This document shows, in pieces, positions 8,483-17,387 of a DNA stretch of 64,000 nucleotides (position 1 is its first letter; the number at the start of each line of letters is the position of its first letter). The position numbers and the translations under genes were made by a program. The notes beneath the pieces were generated by a model. That model was not told where the DNA came from. It did no database searches and saw nothing but the letters and a program-made list of their open reading frames with translations. The stretch is from positions 62,001 through 126,000 of the forward strand of contig NZ_JAFFSX010000019.1 of NCBI RefSeq assembly GCF_017948485.1, given 5' to 3'. Source of the stretch: Streptomyces sp. GESEQ-35. GTDB taxonomy: Bacteria > Actinomycetota > Actinomycetes > Streptomycetales > Streptomycetaceae.

Positions 8483-11023
8483 CTACACCCACGTCCGGGG
8501 GCGGTAACGGTTGGCACGTTCCACCAGGTCGATCCTCTCCTCGCCGCCCCGCGCGAGCCGGGCCAGCGTGCGGTACGAACGCTCAAGTCCGAAACGCAGT
8601 CCCCGCTCGTCCAGGCCGCTGCCGAGCAGCACCCGTCCCCCGGCGGCTGGGGGTACGGAACCCTGGCCACCGGAGAGTATCCAGTCCAGCGCACAGCCGA
8701 GGACTTCTGCCGACAACTGCTCGCGCCGCGCGGGATCCAGCCCGTACGCCTCCAGTGCCTCGACCTGCCCCGCGGCCGCGGTCAGATCCTCCAGGAAGGG
8801 TACGTCGGTGGCGACGGCCGTGCGCTGACGCAGCCGGGCCCGTACGGCGGCCACACGCGCGGCCGTGTAGTGGATGGACGACTCCGGAATCGACTCCAGA
8901 GTCCGTACGGCACTTCTGCGATCGCCGGTGGCGAGCTGGACCCGGGCCAGGCCGAACGCCGCGCTCACATAGCTCGGGTCGGTCGACCACACCAGGCGGT
9001 AGTACTCGGCGGCGTTGTCGAGCTGGCCCAGTACCTCCGCGCACAGGCCCAGCGCCAGCTTGGGCGTGGGCTCGCCGGGGAAGGCGTCGTAGATCGCGTC
9101 GAAGGAGAGCGCGGCGCCTTCGTGATCGCCGGTGACCAGCGCGGCGACACCCCGGTACCAGACGACCCGCCAGTCGTCCGGGTGGTCGGCCTCCAGGCTC
9201 GCGAGGGTCTCCAGGGCGGTGTCGGAGTCGCCGTTCTCCAGCCGGGCCCTGAGCTGCCTGAGCCGTGTCTCGGTCGACTGGGCCGGCGCGGCGGCGAGCG
9301 CACTGATCAACTCGCCCGGCGCGGAGGCGATCAGGCCGGCCAGGAACCCGGCATTGGGGTCGCCGGGGTCGACGTGGGGCACCGGCAGAGCAAGGGCCGC
9401 GGCACCGGTGTTCACGGCTTTCACGATGCTCGCCGTGCCGTGCCCGTTGACGGCCGAGCCGCTCGGCAGCTCGGCGACCGCGGTGGACGAAGCCCGCCGG
9501 GAGACGACGGCCCGCGCCCCCAACCGCGACACATCCCCCTCCAGCTTCGGGAACAACTCCGCGTCCGTCACCTTCACTTCGGGTCCGAACAGCGTCGAAA
9601 GCGACGGGCGGGCGCGTCCCGTCTGGAGGGACACGACCTCCCGCAGGACACCCGTCAGCTGCTCGGTCATCTCCTCCGCGGAGGCGAACCGGCGGGCCGG
9701 GTCCGGGTCGGTGGCGCGGACCAGGAGCCGGTAGAAGGACTCGTACTGCCGGAAGACCTCGATGTTGTCCGGGTCGGGCAGCGAGTCCACGAACACGTTC
9801 GTGTAGCCCTGGAAGTCGAAGGTGAGGACGGCCAGTGTGCGGGCGACCGTGTACAGGTCGGACGCGACCGAGGGGCCGATGTCCGCCATCTCCGGCGCCT
9901 GGTAGCCCACCGTGCCGTAGATGGCCGACTCCTCGTCGTCCATCCTGCGCACCGCGCCCATGTCGATCAGCTTGAGCTGGTCCTCGCTCTGGATGGCGTT
10001 GTCGACCTTGAAGTCGCAGTACAGGAGGTTGCGGCTGTGCAGGTGCCCGAGCGCTTCGAGCGCCTCGATGCCGTAAGCGCACGCCTGTTCCACGGGCAGC
10101 GGCTCCCGCTTCCCCGTCGGCGTACGACGGTCGTTGGCGATCTCCTTCAGGGACTTGCCGCCGACGTACTCCATCACGATGTACCCGTCCAGCGAACCCG
10201 TCCGCTGGTCGAGGTGCTCCACGAAGTTGTAGATCCGCACGATGTTGGCGTGCTCGATCTCCGCGAGGAAGCGCCGCTCGGAGATGGCGGCGGCCATCGC
10301 GTCCTGGTCGCCGGTGTCCAGCAGGCCCTTCAGCACGACCCACCGGTCCGACACCGCGCGGTCCACCGCGAGGTAGATCCAGCCCAGGCCGCCGTGCGCC
10401 AGACAGCCCACGACCTCGTACTGGCCGTGGACGACATCGCCGGCCTTCAGCTTCGGGACGAAGGAGTACGGGTGACCGCACTTGGTGCAGAAGCCCTCCG
10501 TACGGCCCGCCAGGTCGCCGCGTGACCGGCCGACCGGGGCTCCGCAGTCGGAGCGGGAGCAGAACCGCTTGCGCTCCGGAACCTCCGGGTTCTCCAGGAC
10601 CATCTCGCGGGGGTCGGGCCGGGGCACCTCCGGCACCTGGACGAGCCCCACGCCGAGCCGGCCGCGGCCGCTGGAACCGGCCGAGGAGCCGGAGCTGCGC
10701 ACCGACACCGAGCGGCTCGTGGAGCTGCCCGACAGGGAGCGCGACAGGCGTCCCGACACCGAGCGCCGCGACTTCGACGAGTGCGACGACGTACGCGAGC
10801 TGCGGGCGGAGCCGGAGCGTGAACTTTCGCTGCCGGTCGAGCCCTTGTCGCCGCCGGTGCTCCCGGTGGACCGCGAGCCGGCCGTGCCTCCCCCGGAGGA
10901 GGGACCCCCGGCCGAGACGACCGGGGCGAGGCCGCAGGTGTCGCAGTACAGCTCGCCGCCGCCCACGTCCTCGTACGTGCCCTCGCAGTCCGGGCGCTGA
11001 CACTTCTGCTGTGCCTGACTCAT
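8483..11023 (-). CDS. pknG: Ser/Thr protein kinase PknG
   Basis: An 846-residue soluble kinase. The N terminus has Cys pairs (CQRPDC...CDTC; CSRSDC...CTKC) matching the rubredoxin-like module of PknG, interrupted by a ~75-residue Ser/Arg-rich disordered stretch. The kinase domain (about residues 195-450) has CLAHGGLGWIYLA (Gly loop), VVLKGL (ATP Lys), the atypical catalytic loop LLYCDFKVDN and DMG in place of DFG, all PknG hallmarks. The C-terminal ~350 residues are TPR-like helices (ALETLASLEADHPDDWRVVW). Mycobacterial PknG controls glutamate metabolism through GarA and responds to GlnH/GlnX; the same partners are encoded just upstream. The ATG overlaps the preceding stop (ATGA). Confidence 0.95.
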   Translation of the reverse strand: MSQAQQKCQRPDCEGTYEDVGGGELYCDTCGLAPVVSAGGPSSGGGTAGSRSTGSTGGDKGSTGSESSRSGSARSSRTSSHSSKSRRSVSGRLSRSLSGSSTSRSVSVRSSGSSAGSSGRGRLGVGLVQVPEVPRPDPREMVLENPEVPERKRFCSRSDCGAPVGRSRGDLAGRTEGFCTKCGHPYSFVPKLKAGDVVHGQYEVVGCLAHGGLGWIYLAVDRAVSDRWVVLKGLLDTGDQDAMAAAISERRFLAEIEHANIVRIYNFVEHLDQRTGSLDGYIVMEYVGGKSLKEIANDRRTPTGKREPLPVEQACAYGIEALEALGHLHSRNLLYCDFKVDNAIQSEDQLKLIDMGAVRRMDDEESAIYGTVGYQAPEMADIGPSVASDLYTVARTLAVLTFDFQGYTNVFVDSLPDPDNIEVFRQYESFYRLLVRATDPDPARRFASAEEMTEQLTGVLREVVSLQTGRARPSLSTLFGPEVKVTDAELFPKLEGDVSRLGARAVVSRRASSTAVAELPSGSAVNGHGTASIVKAVNTGAAALALPVPHVDPGDPNAGFLAGLIASAPGELISALAAAPAQSTETRLRQLRARLENGDSDTALETLASLEADHPDDWRVVWYRGVAALVTGDHEGAALSFDAIYDAFPGEPTPKLALGLCAEVLGQLDNAAEYYRLVWSTDPSYVSAAFGLARVQLATGDRRSAVRTLESIPESSIHYTAARVAAVRARLRQRTAVATDVPFLEDLTAAAGQVEALEAYGLDPARREQLSAEVLGCALDWILSGGQGSVPPAAGGRVLLGSGLDERGLRFGLERSYRTLARLARGGEERIDLVERANRYRPRTWV

Positions 11024-12354
11024 GACGAGTGCTCCCCCCTACGATCCTGCGGTCCGCCCTGCCCCGGGATGCGCGGGCCGCCCAGCAGTTCGGCGGCCGC
11101 CTGCTGAAAGCGCAGCACGGCCTGTTCGGCGACCCGCAGGTCGCAGGGCGCGCTCCACAGCATCCGGCGCGCCGCGTCGTACCGCTCGATCAGGAACGCG
11201 TCCTCCGCGAGGCCGTGCCGGGCGACCTTCGCCTTGTACGCGTCGAGGCGGCCGCGCAGCTCGGCGCGGACCGCCAGTGGCTGGGTGACCGCGGTCAACG
11301 ACTCGCGGGCGCGCAGCAGTTCGTCGTCCGCCTTCTGCTCCAGGGACTCCAGGAGCGGGGACAGACGGTGCCACTGGGCGTGTCTGCGGTATTCGGCGGC
11401 CGTCGCCAGCTGCTCCTGTAGCACGGTCGGCGGGCCGCTGACGACCGGCACCTCCGTGGCCGCGATCTTCGCCAGGACCTCGCCGCGGGCGTTACGCGCC
11501 TCGGCGAGGGTGCGGTCCGCGCGCGAGAGCACGTCCCGCAGCTTCACCAGCCGCTGCTCCGCGTCCTGGCGGACGGTCAGCACCGCGTCGATCTCCCGGC
11601 GTACGTCCTCCAGGGCGCGTGCCTCGCGGTCGTACACCGTGGTGTTCGGCCGGCCGCCGCCCGGGGCGGAACTCCCGGGCGTGGGCACCCAGAAGGCCAG
11701 CGGGTCGGAGACGACCTGCTCGCGCAGGTTCGTCAGTGTGCGGGTGATGCGCTCCAGGTCGTCGCCGGCCGGGTGCTCGCCGGGGCGCACACCGACGGAG
11801 TGCGCGAGCTTGCGGGTGCGCTGAAGCTCCGCGGCCAGTAAATCGATCCGGGCGGGCAGCGCCGACCAGACCGCGTCGGCGGCGACGACCATGTCCAGCG
11901 AGGTGGCGTACAGCTCGTTCATCCGGTCGACGAGTGTGATCAGCGTGAACTGTTCGCTGAGCTTGCCCGAGCCGCCGTGCAGCGTCGGCGCGTTGGCCAT
12001 GGCGCCGGCGGAGCCCGCGACGGTGACGGCCTCGCCGCGCAGCAGCTCGGTCAGCTCCACCAGGTCCTCCCGGCTGGACCAGCGGCGCCGGGCGCGGATG
12101 TCGCGGGCGGCGCGCAACGCGTCCGTGTACGCGTCGAAGTACGCCCACAGCAAGGTGATCGACGCCTCGGCGGCCGACCAGCGCTCCTTGGTGAAGCCGG
12201 TGAGCTCGGCGCCTTCGAGGAGTCTGCGGCCCGCGTGGTCCTGGAGGGCGAGGAGTGAGGTCTCGATCGCCTCGTGCTCCGCGCCGAGCCGCGCCAGCGC
12301 ACGGTCCACCTCGTCCCGGTCCATCACCGGCCCGGGGGGTCCCGTGACGCCCAT
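11020..12354 (-). CDS. helical protein of unknown function in the pknG operon
   Basis: A 444-residue, almost entirely alpha-helical, charged protein with heptad-like stretches, no membrane span and no catalytic motif that I recognise. It starts with a short flexible segment (MGVTGPPGPVMDRDEVD), has a central break rich in Gly/Pro near residue 235, and ends with a Gly/Arg-rich tail. ATG 12354 is supported by AGAGG at suitable spacing; an inner ATG ten codons on is possible. It lies between the GlnH-like gene and pknG and overlaps pknG by four bases, so it is probably made in step with the kinase. The M. tuberculosis pknG-glnH-glnX cluster, as I recall it, has no such gene. Confidence 0.85.
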   Translation of the reverse strand: MGVTGPPGPVMDRDEVDRALARLGAEHEAIETSLLALQDHAGRRLLEGAELTGFTKERWSAAEASITLLWAYFDAYTDALRAARDIRARRRWSSREDLVELTELLRGEAVTVAGSAGAMANAPTLHGGSGKLSEQFTLITLVDRMNELYATSLDMVVAADAVWSALPARIDLLAAELQRTRKLAHSVGVRPGEHPAGDDLERITRTLTNLREQVVSDPLAFWVPTPGSSAPGGGRPNTTVYDREARALEDVRREIDAVLTVRQDAEQRLVKLRDVLSRADRTLAEARNARGEVLAKIAATEVPVVSGPPTVLQEQLATAAEYRRHAQWHRLSPLLESLEQKADDELLRARESLTAVTQPLAVRAELRGRLDAYKAKVARHGLAEDAFLIERYDAARRMLWSAPCDLRVAEQAVLRFQQAAAELLGGPRIPGQGGPQDRRGEHSS

Positions 12355-12420
12355 CGATCACCTCTCGCTGCTGTGGATTCCTATGTGGTTGACGTGGTCG
12401 ACGTGGTCGCTGACGGTATG

Positions 12421-13458
12421 TCAGCTCGTTCGCAGGTACTGCGGTGCCGGCGGTTCCGACACCGCCGAGTCCTCATCCAGTGTGGCCGACAGCCACTTGT
12501 CGTACGAGGCCTGCCAGCCGTTCGCTGTGTCCTCGCGGTAGTCCACGAGTATCTGGTTGACCCGGCGTACCAGATCGTCGGCGTCCTTCTTCATCGCCAC
12601 GCCGTAGTACTCGGTGGTGAAGGGGGCGCCCTTCAGCTCGACCGTCGGGTCCTGGGCGGCCTGGCTGGCGGCGAGCGCGCCGTCGGTCACCACGGCGTCC
12701 ACCTCGCCGAGTTGGAGACGCACCAGGCAGTCGAGCTGGTTGGGGACGGTGTGGTCGATGTCGGCGGAGGAGACGAGCTCGTTCGCCTTCTTGTCCTCCT
12801 CCAGCTTGGCGTACGCGGTGGACCCCTCGGCCGAGCAGATCCTCTTGTCGGCGAGCGAGTCGTCGTAACCCGTGATCGTCGAGGACTTGGGTGCCAGGAC
12901 CTGCTGGCCGGTCTTGAAGTACGGCGCCGAGAAGGCGACGTCCTCAAGGCGGCTACAGCTGATCGTCATCGTGCGGACGATCATGTCGACGCGGCCCGCC
13001 TGGATGGCCGGGATGCGCTGGTTGGTGGGGATGGCCTTGAACTGGACCGCGTCCGGGTCGCCGAGGATCTCCTGCGCGATCCGGTGGACCAGGTCGATGT
13101 CGAAGCCCTCCAGCTCGGCCGTGCCGGCGGTGTTGGGGTCGCGGTAGCCCCAGCGGTAGCTGTTCTGGTCGACGCCGACGATCAGCTTCCGCTTCTCGCC
13201 CTCGCGGGCCTTGATGGCGTCGATGGTGGAGCCGTCCGCGCCGGACGGGGACAGGGTCTGCTTCTCCGGGGCGGTGCACTCCTCGGCCCGCGCCTGACTG
13301 CCGTGGGCGACATCCTGGCCGTCCGTGCCCGCGGCGTCGCCGGTGGACTGGGTCTTCGGCAGCAGCAGCGCGAAGGCCAGCGCCAGGGCGCACACGACCG
13401 CCATCGCACCCACACCGCCCCAGCCCTTCAGGCCGGCCCGCAATCGTTGTGCATGCAT
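12421..13458 (-). CDS. glnH: amino-acid-binding protein, GlnH type, of the PknG sensing system
   Basis: A 345-residue extracytoplasmic solute-binding protein. An N-terminal membrane segment (AMAVVCALALAFALLLP) is followed by a periplasmic-binding-protein fold: LIVGVDQNSYRWGYR, LEGFDIDLVHRIAQ (family 3 signature), RVDMIVRTMTISCSR and VDAVVTDGALA. In mycobacteria GlnH binds Asp/Glu outside the cell and signals through GlnX to PknG. No proper lipobox precedes the Cys in the leader, so this protein appears anchored by its hydrophobic segment rather than lipidated. ATG 13458 is chosen because an AAAGGGGG sequence lies at correct distance. It begins 14 bases after the glnX-like stop. Confidence 0.9.
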   Translation of the reverse strand: MHAQRLRAGLKGWGGVGAMAVVCALALAFALLLPKTQSTGDAAGTDGQDVAHGSQARAEECTAPEKQTLSPSGADGSTIDAIKAREGEKRKLIVGVDQNSYRWGYRDPNTAGTAELEGFDIDLVHRIAQEILGDPDAVQFKAIPTNQRIPAIQAGRVDMIVRTMTISCSRLEDVAFSAPYFKTGQQVLAPKSSTITGYDDSLADKRICSAEGSTAYAKLEEDKKANELVSSADIDHTVPNQLDCLVRLQLGEVDAVVTDGALAASQAAQDPTVELKGAPFTTEYYGVAMKKDADDLVRRVNQILVDYREDTANGWQASYDKWLSATLDEDSAVSEPPAPQYLRTS

Positions 13459-13472
13459 CGTCACGCCCCCTT

Positions 13473-14945
13473 TCACCGGTACTCCGACAGCCTGCGCCCG
13501 ATGCCCAGCACCGCACCGGCGGCACCGATCACCGCGAGGGCGGCCGCACCCACCGACAGCCCGGTCATGGCGTCCAGGCCGTCCCCGGCCGCCCGCTTGA
13601 ACTCGGTCTGCTCGTGGTTGAGCGCCTTGGCGAGGTTCTTGTCGACGCTGTCGAAGCACTCGACCGTCGCGCCCTTGGCGCCGATCACCTTTTCCAGCGC
13701 CTGCTCGTAGTTGCCGTTGTCGTCCTCCGCGCGGGCGGAGGTGTGGCGCTTCTGCCACTCCTCCATATTGCCGACGGCCGCGGTGACCGGCTGCTCGCCG
13801 GTGTCGTCGTCGGCGAGGTTCTCGGCCAGGGACAGCCCCTTGGCGAGGGTCTTCATGTCCGCCTGGAAGGTGACGTCGTACTTGTCGAGTGCCTTGCCGC
13901 TCACCTCGACCGTCTCGGCTCCGCGGGCCACCAGTGTCAGGTTCTCGTTGCCGCGTGCCTTCAAGGAGGCGATCCGGGCGTCGTTCAGCACGTTCAGTGA
14001 GCGGACGCCGTGGTCGTACGAGTCGTTGAGGCCCGCGCGGGCGACGCTGTGGCCGACGACCAGCCAGAGCAGCACCACCGTCGCCGTCGCGGTCGCGGCC
14101 ACCAGGCCGTGGTTCAGTACGCGGTTGGTGCGCCGGTAGTTGCGGTGCTGGGCCCAGGCCAGCCCGGCGAGCACGAGGACCCCGAGGGCGATCGCGGCCC
14201 AGGGGTACGGCGTCGCGTCGTCGTAGTCGGCGCGCAGCCGCTGGTTCTCCTTCGTGTAGAGATCCTCGGCCGCGGGGAGCATGTCGGTCTGCATCTTCTC
14301 GTTCGCGTACCGCAGGTATGCGCCGCCGACCGGGAAGCCCTGCCGGTTGTAGGTGCGGGCCCGCTCGACCAGGCCCTTGTACTCCGGCAGCATCCGGTTG
14401 AGCTTGGCGATGGTCGCCGCGGACGGGGAGTCGGGGTCCGAGTTCGCGGCGGCGTTGACGAGTTTGCCCGCGGCGGTGCGGATGTCCTTCTCGTACCGGT
14501 CGCGGGTGGCGGCGCTCTCGCCGCCGCCGGCCAGGAAGCCGCTGGAGGCGGCCGTGTTGGCGTCGGCGAGCGAGCGGTAGATGTCGGCCGCGTCCGAGCT
14601 GAGGGGCTGGCTGCTGTGCAGCACGTCGTCGGCGGCGGCCGCCCGCTCGGTCGTCTGCCAGGCCGTCACGGCGCCGAAGGCGACGACCAGCAGGGCGAGG
14701 ACCGCGCCGATGATGCGCAGCCTGCCGGGTTCGGTGGTGGCCGCCGCGCGGAGGCGGTCGACACCTTCCGCCCAGGCGGTACGGCGTGCGGGCTGGGTGG
14801 GCTCAGGTGCGGCCGATCCCTGCGGTGCGGGGGGAAGGGAGGGGCCGGGTGCACCGGGGCCGCCCGGTTGTGGCGGCAGAGATGGCATCGTGGGCACGGC
14901 GGCGCCCGGTGGTGCTGCCGTGCTGCTTTTCTGCGGTTGTGTCAC
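13473..14945 (-). CDS. glnX: GlnX-like membrane sensor protein
   Basis: A 490-residue protein, first gene of the leftward signalling operon. After a Pro-rich cytosolic N terminus (~60 residues) come membrane segments at about residues 78-97 (GAVLALLVVAFGAV), 248-264 (WAAIALGVLVLAGLAWA), 284-303 (ATATATVVLLWLVVGHSV) and 460-480 near the C terminus, with two helical extracytoplasmic domains between them. The arrangement resembles chemoreceptor-type sensors and mycobacterial GlnX, the proposed link between GlnH and PknG. The start is GTG with GGGGGAGG upstream. Identity rests on topology and on its place next to glnH and pknG. Confidence 0.82.
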   Translation of the reverse strand: MTQPQKSSTAAPPGAAVPTMPSLPPQPGGPGAPGPSLPPAPQGSAAPEPTQPARRTAWAEGVDRLRAAATTEPGRLRIIGAVLALLVVAFGAVTAWQTTERAAAADDVLHSSQPLSSDAADIYRSLADANTAASSGFLAGGGESAATRDRYEKDIRTAAGKLVNAAANSDPDSPSAATIAKLNRMLPEYKGLVERARTYNRQGFPVGGAYLRYANEKMQTDMLPAAEDLYTKENQRLRADYDDATPYPWAAIALGVLVLAGLAWAQHRNYRRTNRVLNHGLVAATATATVVLLWLVVGHSVARAGLNDSYDHGVRSLNVLNDARIASLKARGNENLTLVARGAETVEVSGKALDKYDVTFQADMKTLAKGLSLAENLADDDTGEQPVTAAVGNMEEWQKRHTSARAEDDNGNYEQALEKVIGAKGATVECFDSVDKNLAKALNHEQTEFKRAAGDGLDAMTGLSVGAAALAVIGAAGAVLGIGRRLSEYR

Positions 14946-15152
14946 TGTTGACCTCCCCCATGGTCATCCGTCACCGCAAGTATCGCTGCCGGGACTGACA
15001 TTCCGCACCGGCCTTCACTGGATCTTGATTGGATCGCAGCGGTACAGCCCGAGTTTCGGGCATGACGTGGCGCTCCGCACCCTCCCCTGCCCATGAATAC
15101 GCCGGGGGAATCGGTTCGGTTCCATCGGGGGGCGGGTGGGAGCTCGCCGGCG

Positions 15153-16124
15153 TCACGTCTCGTAGTGCGTACGCACCCGTTCCTGGGCCTCGGCCCCCGC
15201 TCCGGCCTGGTCCAGCCCGAGCAACGCAGCACCCAGCACCGGCCGTGCCCGCACCACCCGTGCCACCGCCTTCGGAGCCCGGTCTGCCAGCAAGTCCCGT
15301 ATCCGGGAATCCAGTTGTGCGTGTCCCGCGGCCAGCACGCCACCCCCCAGCACCACCGGCGTCTCCTCCTCCAGCAGCCCCAGGCGGGTCAGTGCCACCG
15401 CCGCCATCGTCACCACCTCGTCGGCCAGACGGTCCACGACCGCCCGGGCCACCGGGTCGCCGCCGGTCGCCGTCGCGAAGAGGACCGGCGTCAGTTCGTG
15501 GCGGCGGAGCGGCTCGATGTGTTCCAGGTGCAGGGCCTCGATCAGGGCGTACATGGAGTCGAGGCCGAAGTGCGCGGGCAGGGCATGGGCCAGCGCGGTC
15601 GGCTCGCCCCTGCCGTCCTCCGCGCGGGCCGCGAACCACAGCGCCTCCTCCGCCAGGCCCCAACCGCCGCCCCAGTCACCGGAGACACGGCCGATCGCGG
15701 GGAAGCGGGCGGTAAGGCCGTCGGGGCGCATGCCGACGCAGTTGATGCCGGCGCCGCAGACGACGGCGACCCCGCGCGGCTCGGTGACCCCGGCTCGCAG
15801 GATCGCGAACGTGTCGTTGCGGACCTCGACACTCGTGCCCCACGCGCGCGCGTGCAGCGCGGCCGCCAACTGCTCCTCCTCCACGGGGAAGTCGGCGTTG
15901 GCCAGACATGCCGAGACATGGTCGGCGCAGGCGACCCCGGCGGCGGTGAAGGCCCGCTCCACGGCCTCGGCGACCACGTCCACCGCAGCCCTCACACCCA
16001 CCGCCGGTGGCCGGAAACCGCCCCCGCGTGCCGTGGCCAGGACCCGCCCGTCGGCCGCCACCACCGCCACGTCGGTCTTGCTGTTGCCCGCGTCGACGGC
16101 GAGGACGGATGCGGTCAGGCCCAC
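15153..16124 (-). CDS. csnK: N-acetylglucosamine/glucosamine kinase (BadF/BadG/NagK family)
   Basis: A 323-residue sugar kinase. VLAVDAGNSKTDVAVV (residues ~5-20) is the phosphate-1 motif, VVCGAGINCVG and GDWGGGWGLAEEAL are the phosphate-2 and hinge elements, and PVVLGGGVLAAG is near the adenosine site; the set matches eukaryote-like GlcNAc kinases of the ASKHA fold. As last gene of a chitosan-oligosaccharide operon it probably phosphorylates the released amino sugar. The GTG start at 16124 has GGGAG eight bases upstream and lies ten bases inside the preceding gene. The longer open frame upstream is only the shadow of the glycosidase. Confidence 0.88.
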   Translation of the reverse strand: MGLTASVLAVDAGNSKTDVAVVAADGRVLATARGGGFRPPAVGVRAAVDVVAEAVERAFTAAGVACADHVSACLANADFPVEEEQLAAALHARAWGTSVEVRNDTFAILRAGVTEPRGVAVVCGAGINCVGMRPDGLTARFPAIGRVSGDWGGGWGLAEEALWFAARAEDGRGEPTALAHALPAHFGLDSMYALIEALHLEHIEPLRRHELTPVLFATATGGDPVARAVVDRLADEVVTMAAVALTRLGLLEEETPVVLGGGVLAAGHAQLDSRIRDLLADRAPKAVARVVRARPVLGAALLGLDQAGAGAEAQERVRTHYET

Positions 16125-17380
16125 GCGAGGTGCTCCCGGTTGTGTGCGATCAGTCGGTCGGTGAGGCCTTGTGCGTATTCGTACTGGCCGATCAAGGGGT
16201 GGGACAGCAGGGCGCGGAAGACCCGTTCCCGGCCCCCCTGCACGGCGGCGTCCAGCGCCAGGTCCTCGTACGCCGTCACCTGCGCCATCAGCCCCGCGTA
16301 CAGCGGGTCCACGGCCGGCACCGCCAGCGGTGTCGCGCCCTTCCGCGTCACCCTCGCCTGCACCTCGATCACCGCGTCGTCGGGGAGGAAGGGCAGCGTG
16401 CCCCGGTTGTGGGCGTTCACCACCTGGTACGGGCTTCCTCCGTCGCCGAGCAGCCCGGCCGCCAGGTCCACCGCCGCCTCCGAGTAGTAGGCGCCGCCCC
16501 GCTTGGCGAGCAGTTCCGGCTTCTCGTCCAGGGCCGGGTCGCCGTACATCTTCAGCAACTGCCGTTCCATTTCGGCCACTTCGGCCGCCCTGGAGGGCTT
16601 GGTGCGCAGCTCGCGCACGACCTCGTCGTGTGCGTAGTAGTAGCGCAGGTAGTACGACGGGACCACGCCCAGGCGGTCCAGGAGTGGACGGGGCATGTGC
16701 AGGTCGGCGGCGATCGGGCCGCCGTACTCCGCAAGGAGCTTGGGCAGGACGTTCTCGCCCTCGGGGCCGCCCAGCCGTACGCCCGTCTCCCAGGTGAGGT
16801 GGTTGAGGCCCACGTGGTCCAGGTGGATGTCCGAGGGGGCGACGCCCAGCAGGCCGGCGAACTTCCGCTGGAAGCCGATCGCCACGTTGCACAGGCCGAC
16901 CGCCTTGTGGCCCGCCTGGAGCAGGGCGCGGGTGACGATGCCGACCGGGTTGGTGAAGTCGATGATCCAGGCGTCGGGGTTGGTACGGCGGACCCGTTCC
17001 GCGATGTCGAGGACCACCGGCACCGTGCGCAGCGCCTTGGCCAGGCCGCCCGCTCCCGTCGTCTCCTGCCCGACGCAGCCGCACTCCAGCGGCCAGGTCT
17101 CGTCCTGCTCGCGGGCCGCCTGACCGCCGACGCGGAGCTGGAGCAGGACGGCGTCGGCGCCCTCGACACCCGCGTCCAGGTCCGAGGTCGTGACGATCCT
17201 GCCGTCATGGCCCTGCTTGGCGAAGATACGGCGGGCCAGGCCGCCCACCAGCTCCAGACGTTCGGCCGCCGGGTCGACGAGCACGAGCTCCTCGATCGGC
17301 AGGGTGTCCCTCAACCGTGCGAAACCGTCGATGAGTTCGGGTGTGTAGGTCGAGCCGCCGCCGACCACGGTGAGTTTCAT
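16115..17380 (-). CDS. csnH: glycoside hydrolase family 4 enzyme (6-phospho-beta-glucosidase type)
   Basis: A 421-residue NAD- and metal-dependent glycosidase. The N terminus MKLTVVGGGSTYTPEL is the Rossmann NAD-binding loop of family GH4; IIDFTNPVG, GLCNVAIGF (metal-binding Cys) and DHVGLNHLTW (metal-binding His) are the diagnostic active-site segments. GH4 enzymes cleave through an oxidation/elimination mechanism. In this operon it is likely to hydrolyse imported glucosamine oligosaccharides, phosphorylated or not, inside the cell. It starts seven bases after the permease stop, so it shares the transport operon transcript. Confidence 0.92.
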   Translation of the reverse strand: MKLTVVGGGSTYTPELIDGFARLRDTLPIEELVLVDPAAERLELVGGLARRIFAKQGHDGRIVTTSDLDAGVEGADAVLLQLRVGGQAAREQDETWPLECGCVGQETTGAGGLAKALRTVPVVLDIAERVRRTNPDAWIIDFTNPVGIVTRALLQAGHKAVGLCNVAIGFQRKFAGLLGVAPSDIHLDHVGLNHLTWETGVRLGGPEGENVLPKLLAEYGGPIAADLHMPRPLLDRLGVVPSYYLRYYYAHDEVVRELRTKPSRAAEVAEMERQLLKMYGDPALDEKPELLAKRGGAYYSEAAVDLAAGLLGDGGSPYQVVNAHNRGTLPFLPDDAVIEVQARVTRKGATPLAVPAVDPLYAGLMAQVTAYEDLALDAAVQGGRERVFRALLSHPLIGQYEYAQGLTDRLIAHNREHLAWA

Positions 17381-17387
17381 GGATGGA

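Noticed and set aside
15153..17084. A 643-codon leftward frame covering the amino-sugar kinase and beyond
   Set aside because: Only its first half (to 16124) encodes a kinase; the remainder is a shifted reading of the GH4 gene with Arg/Gly-rich, low-complexity sequence.
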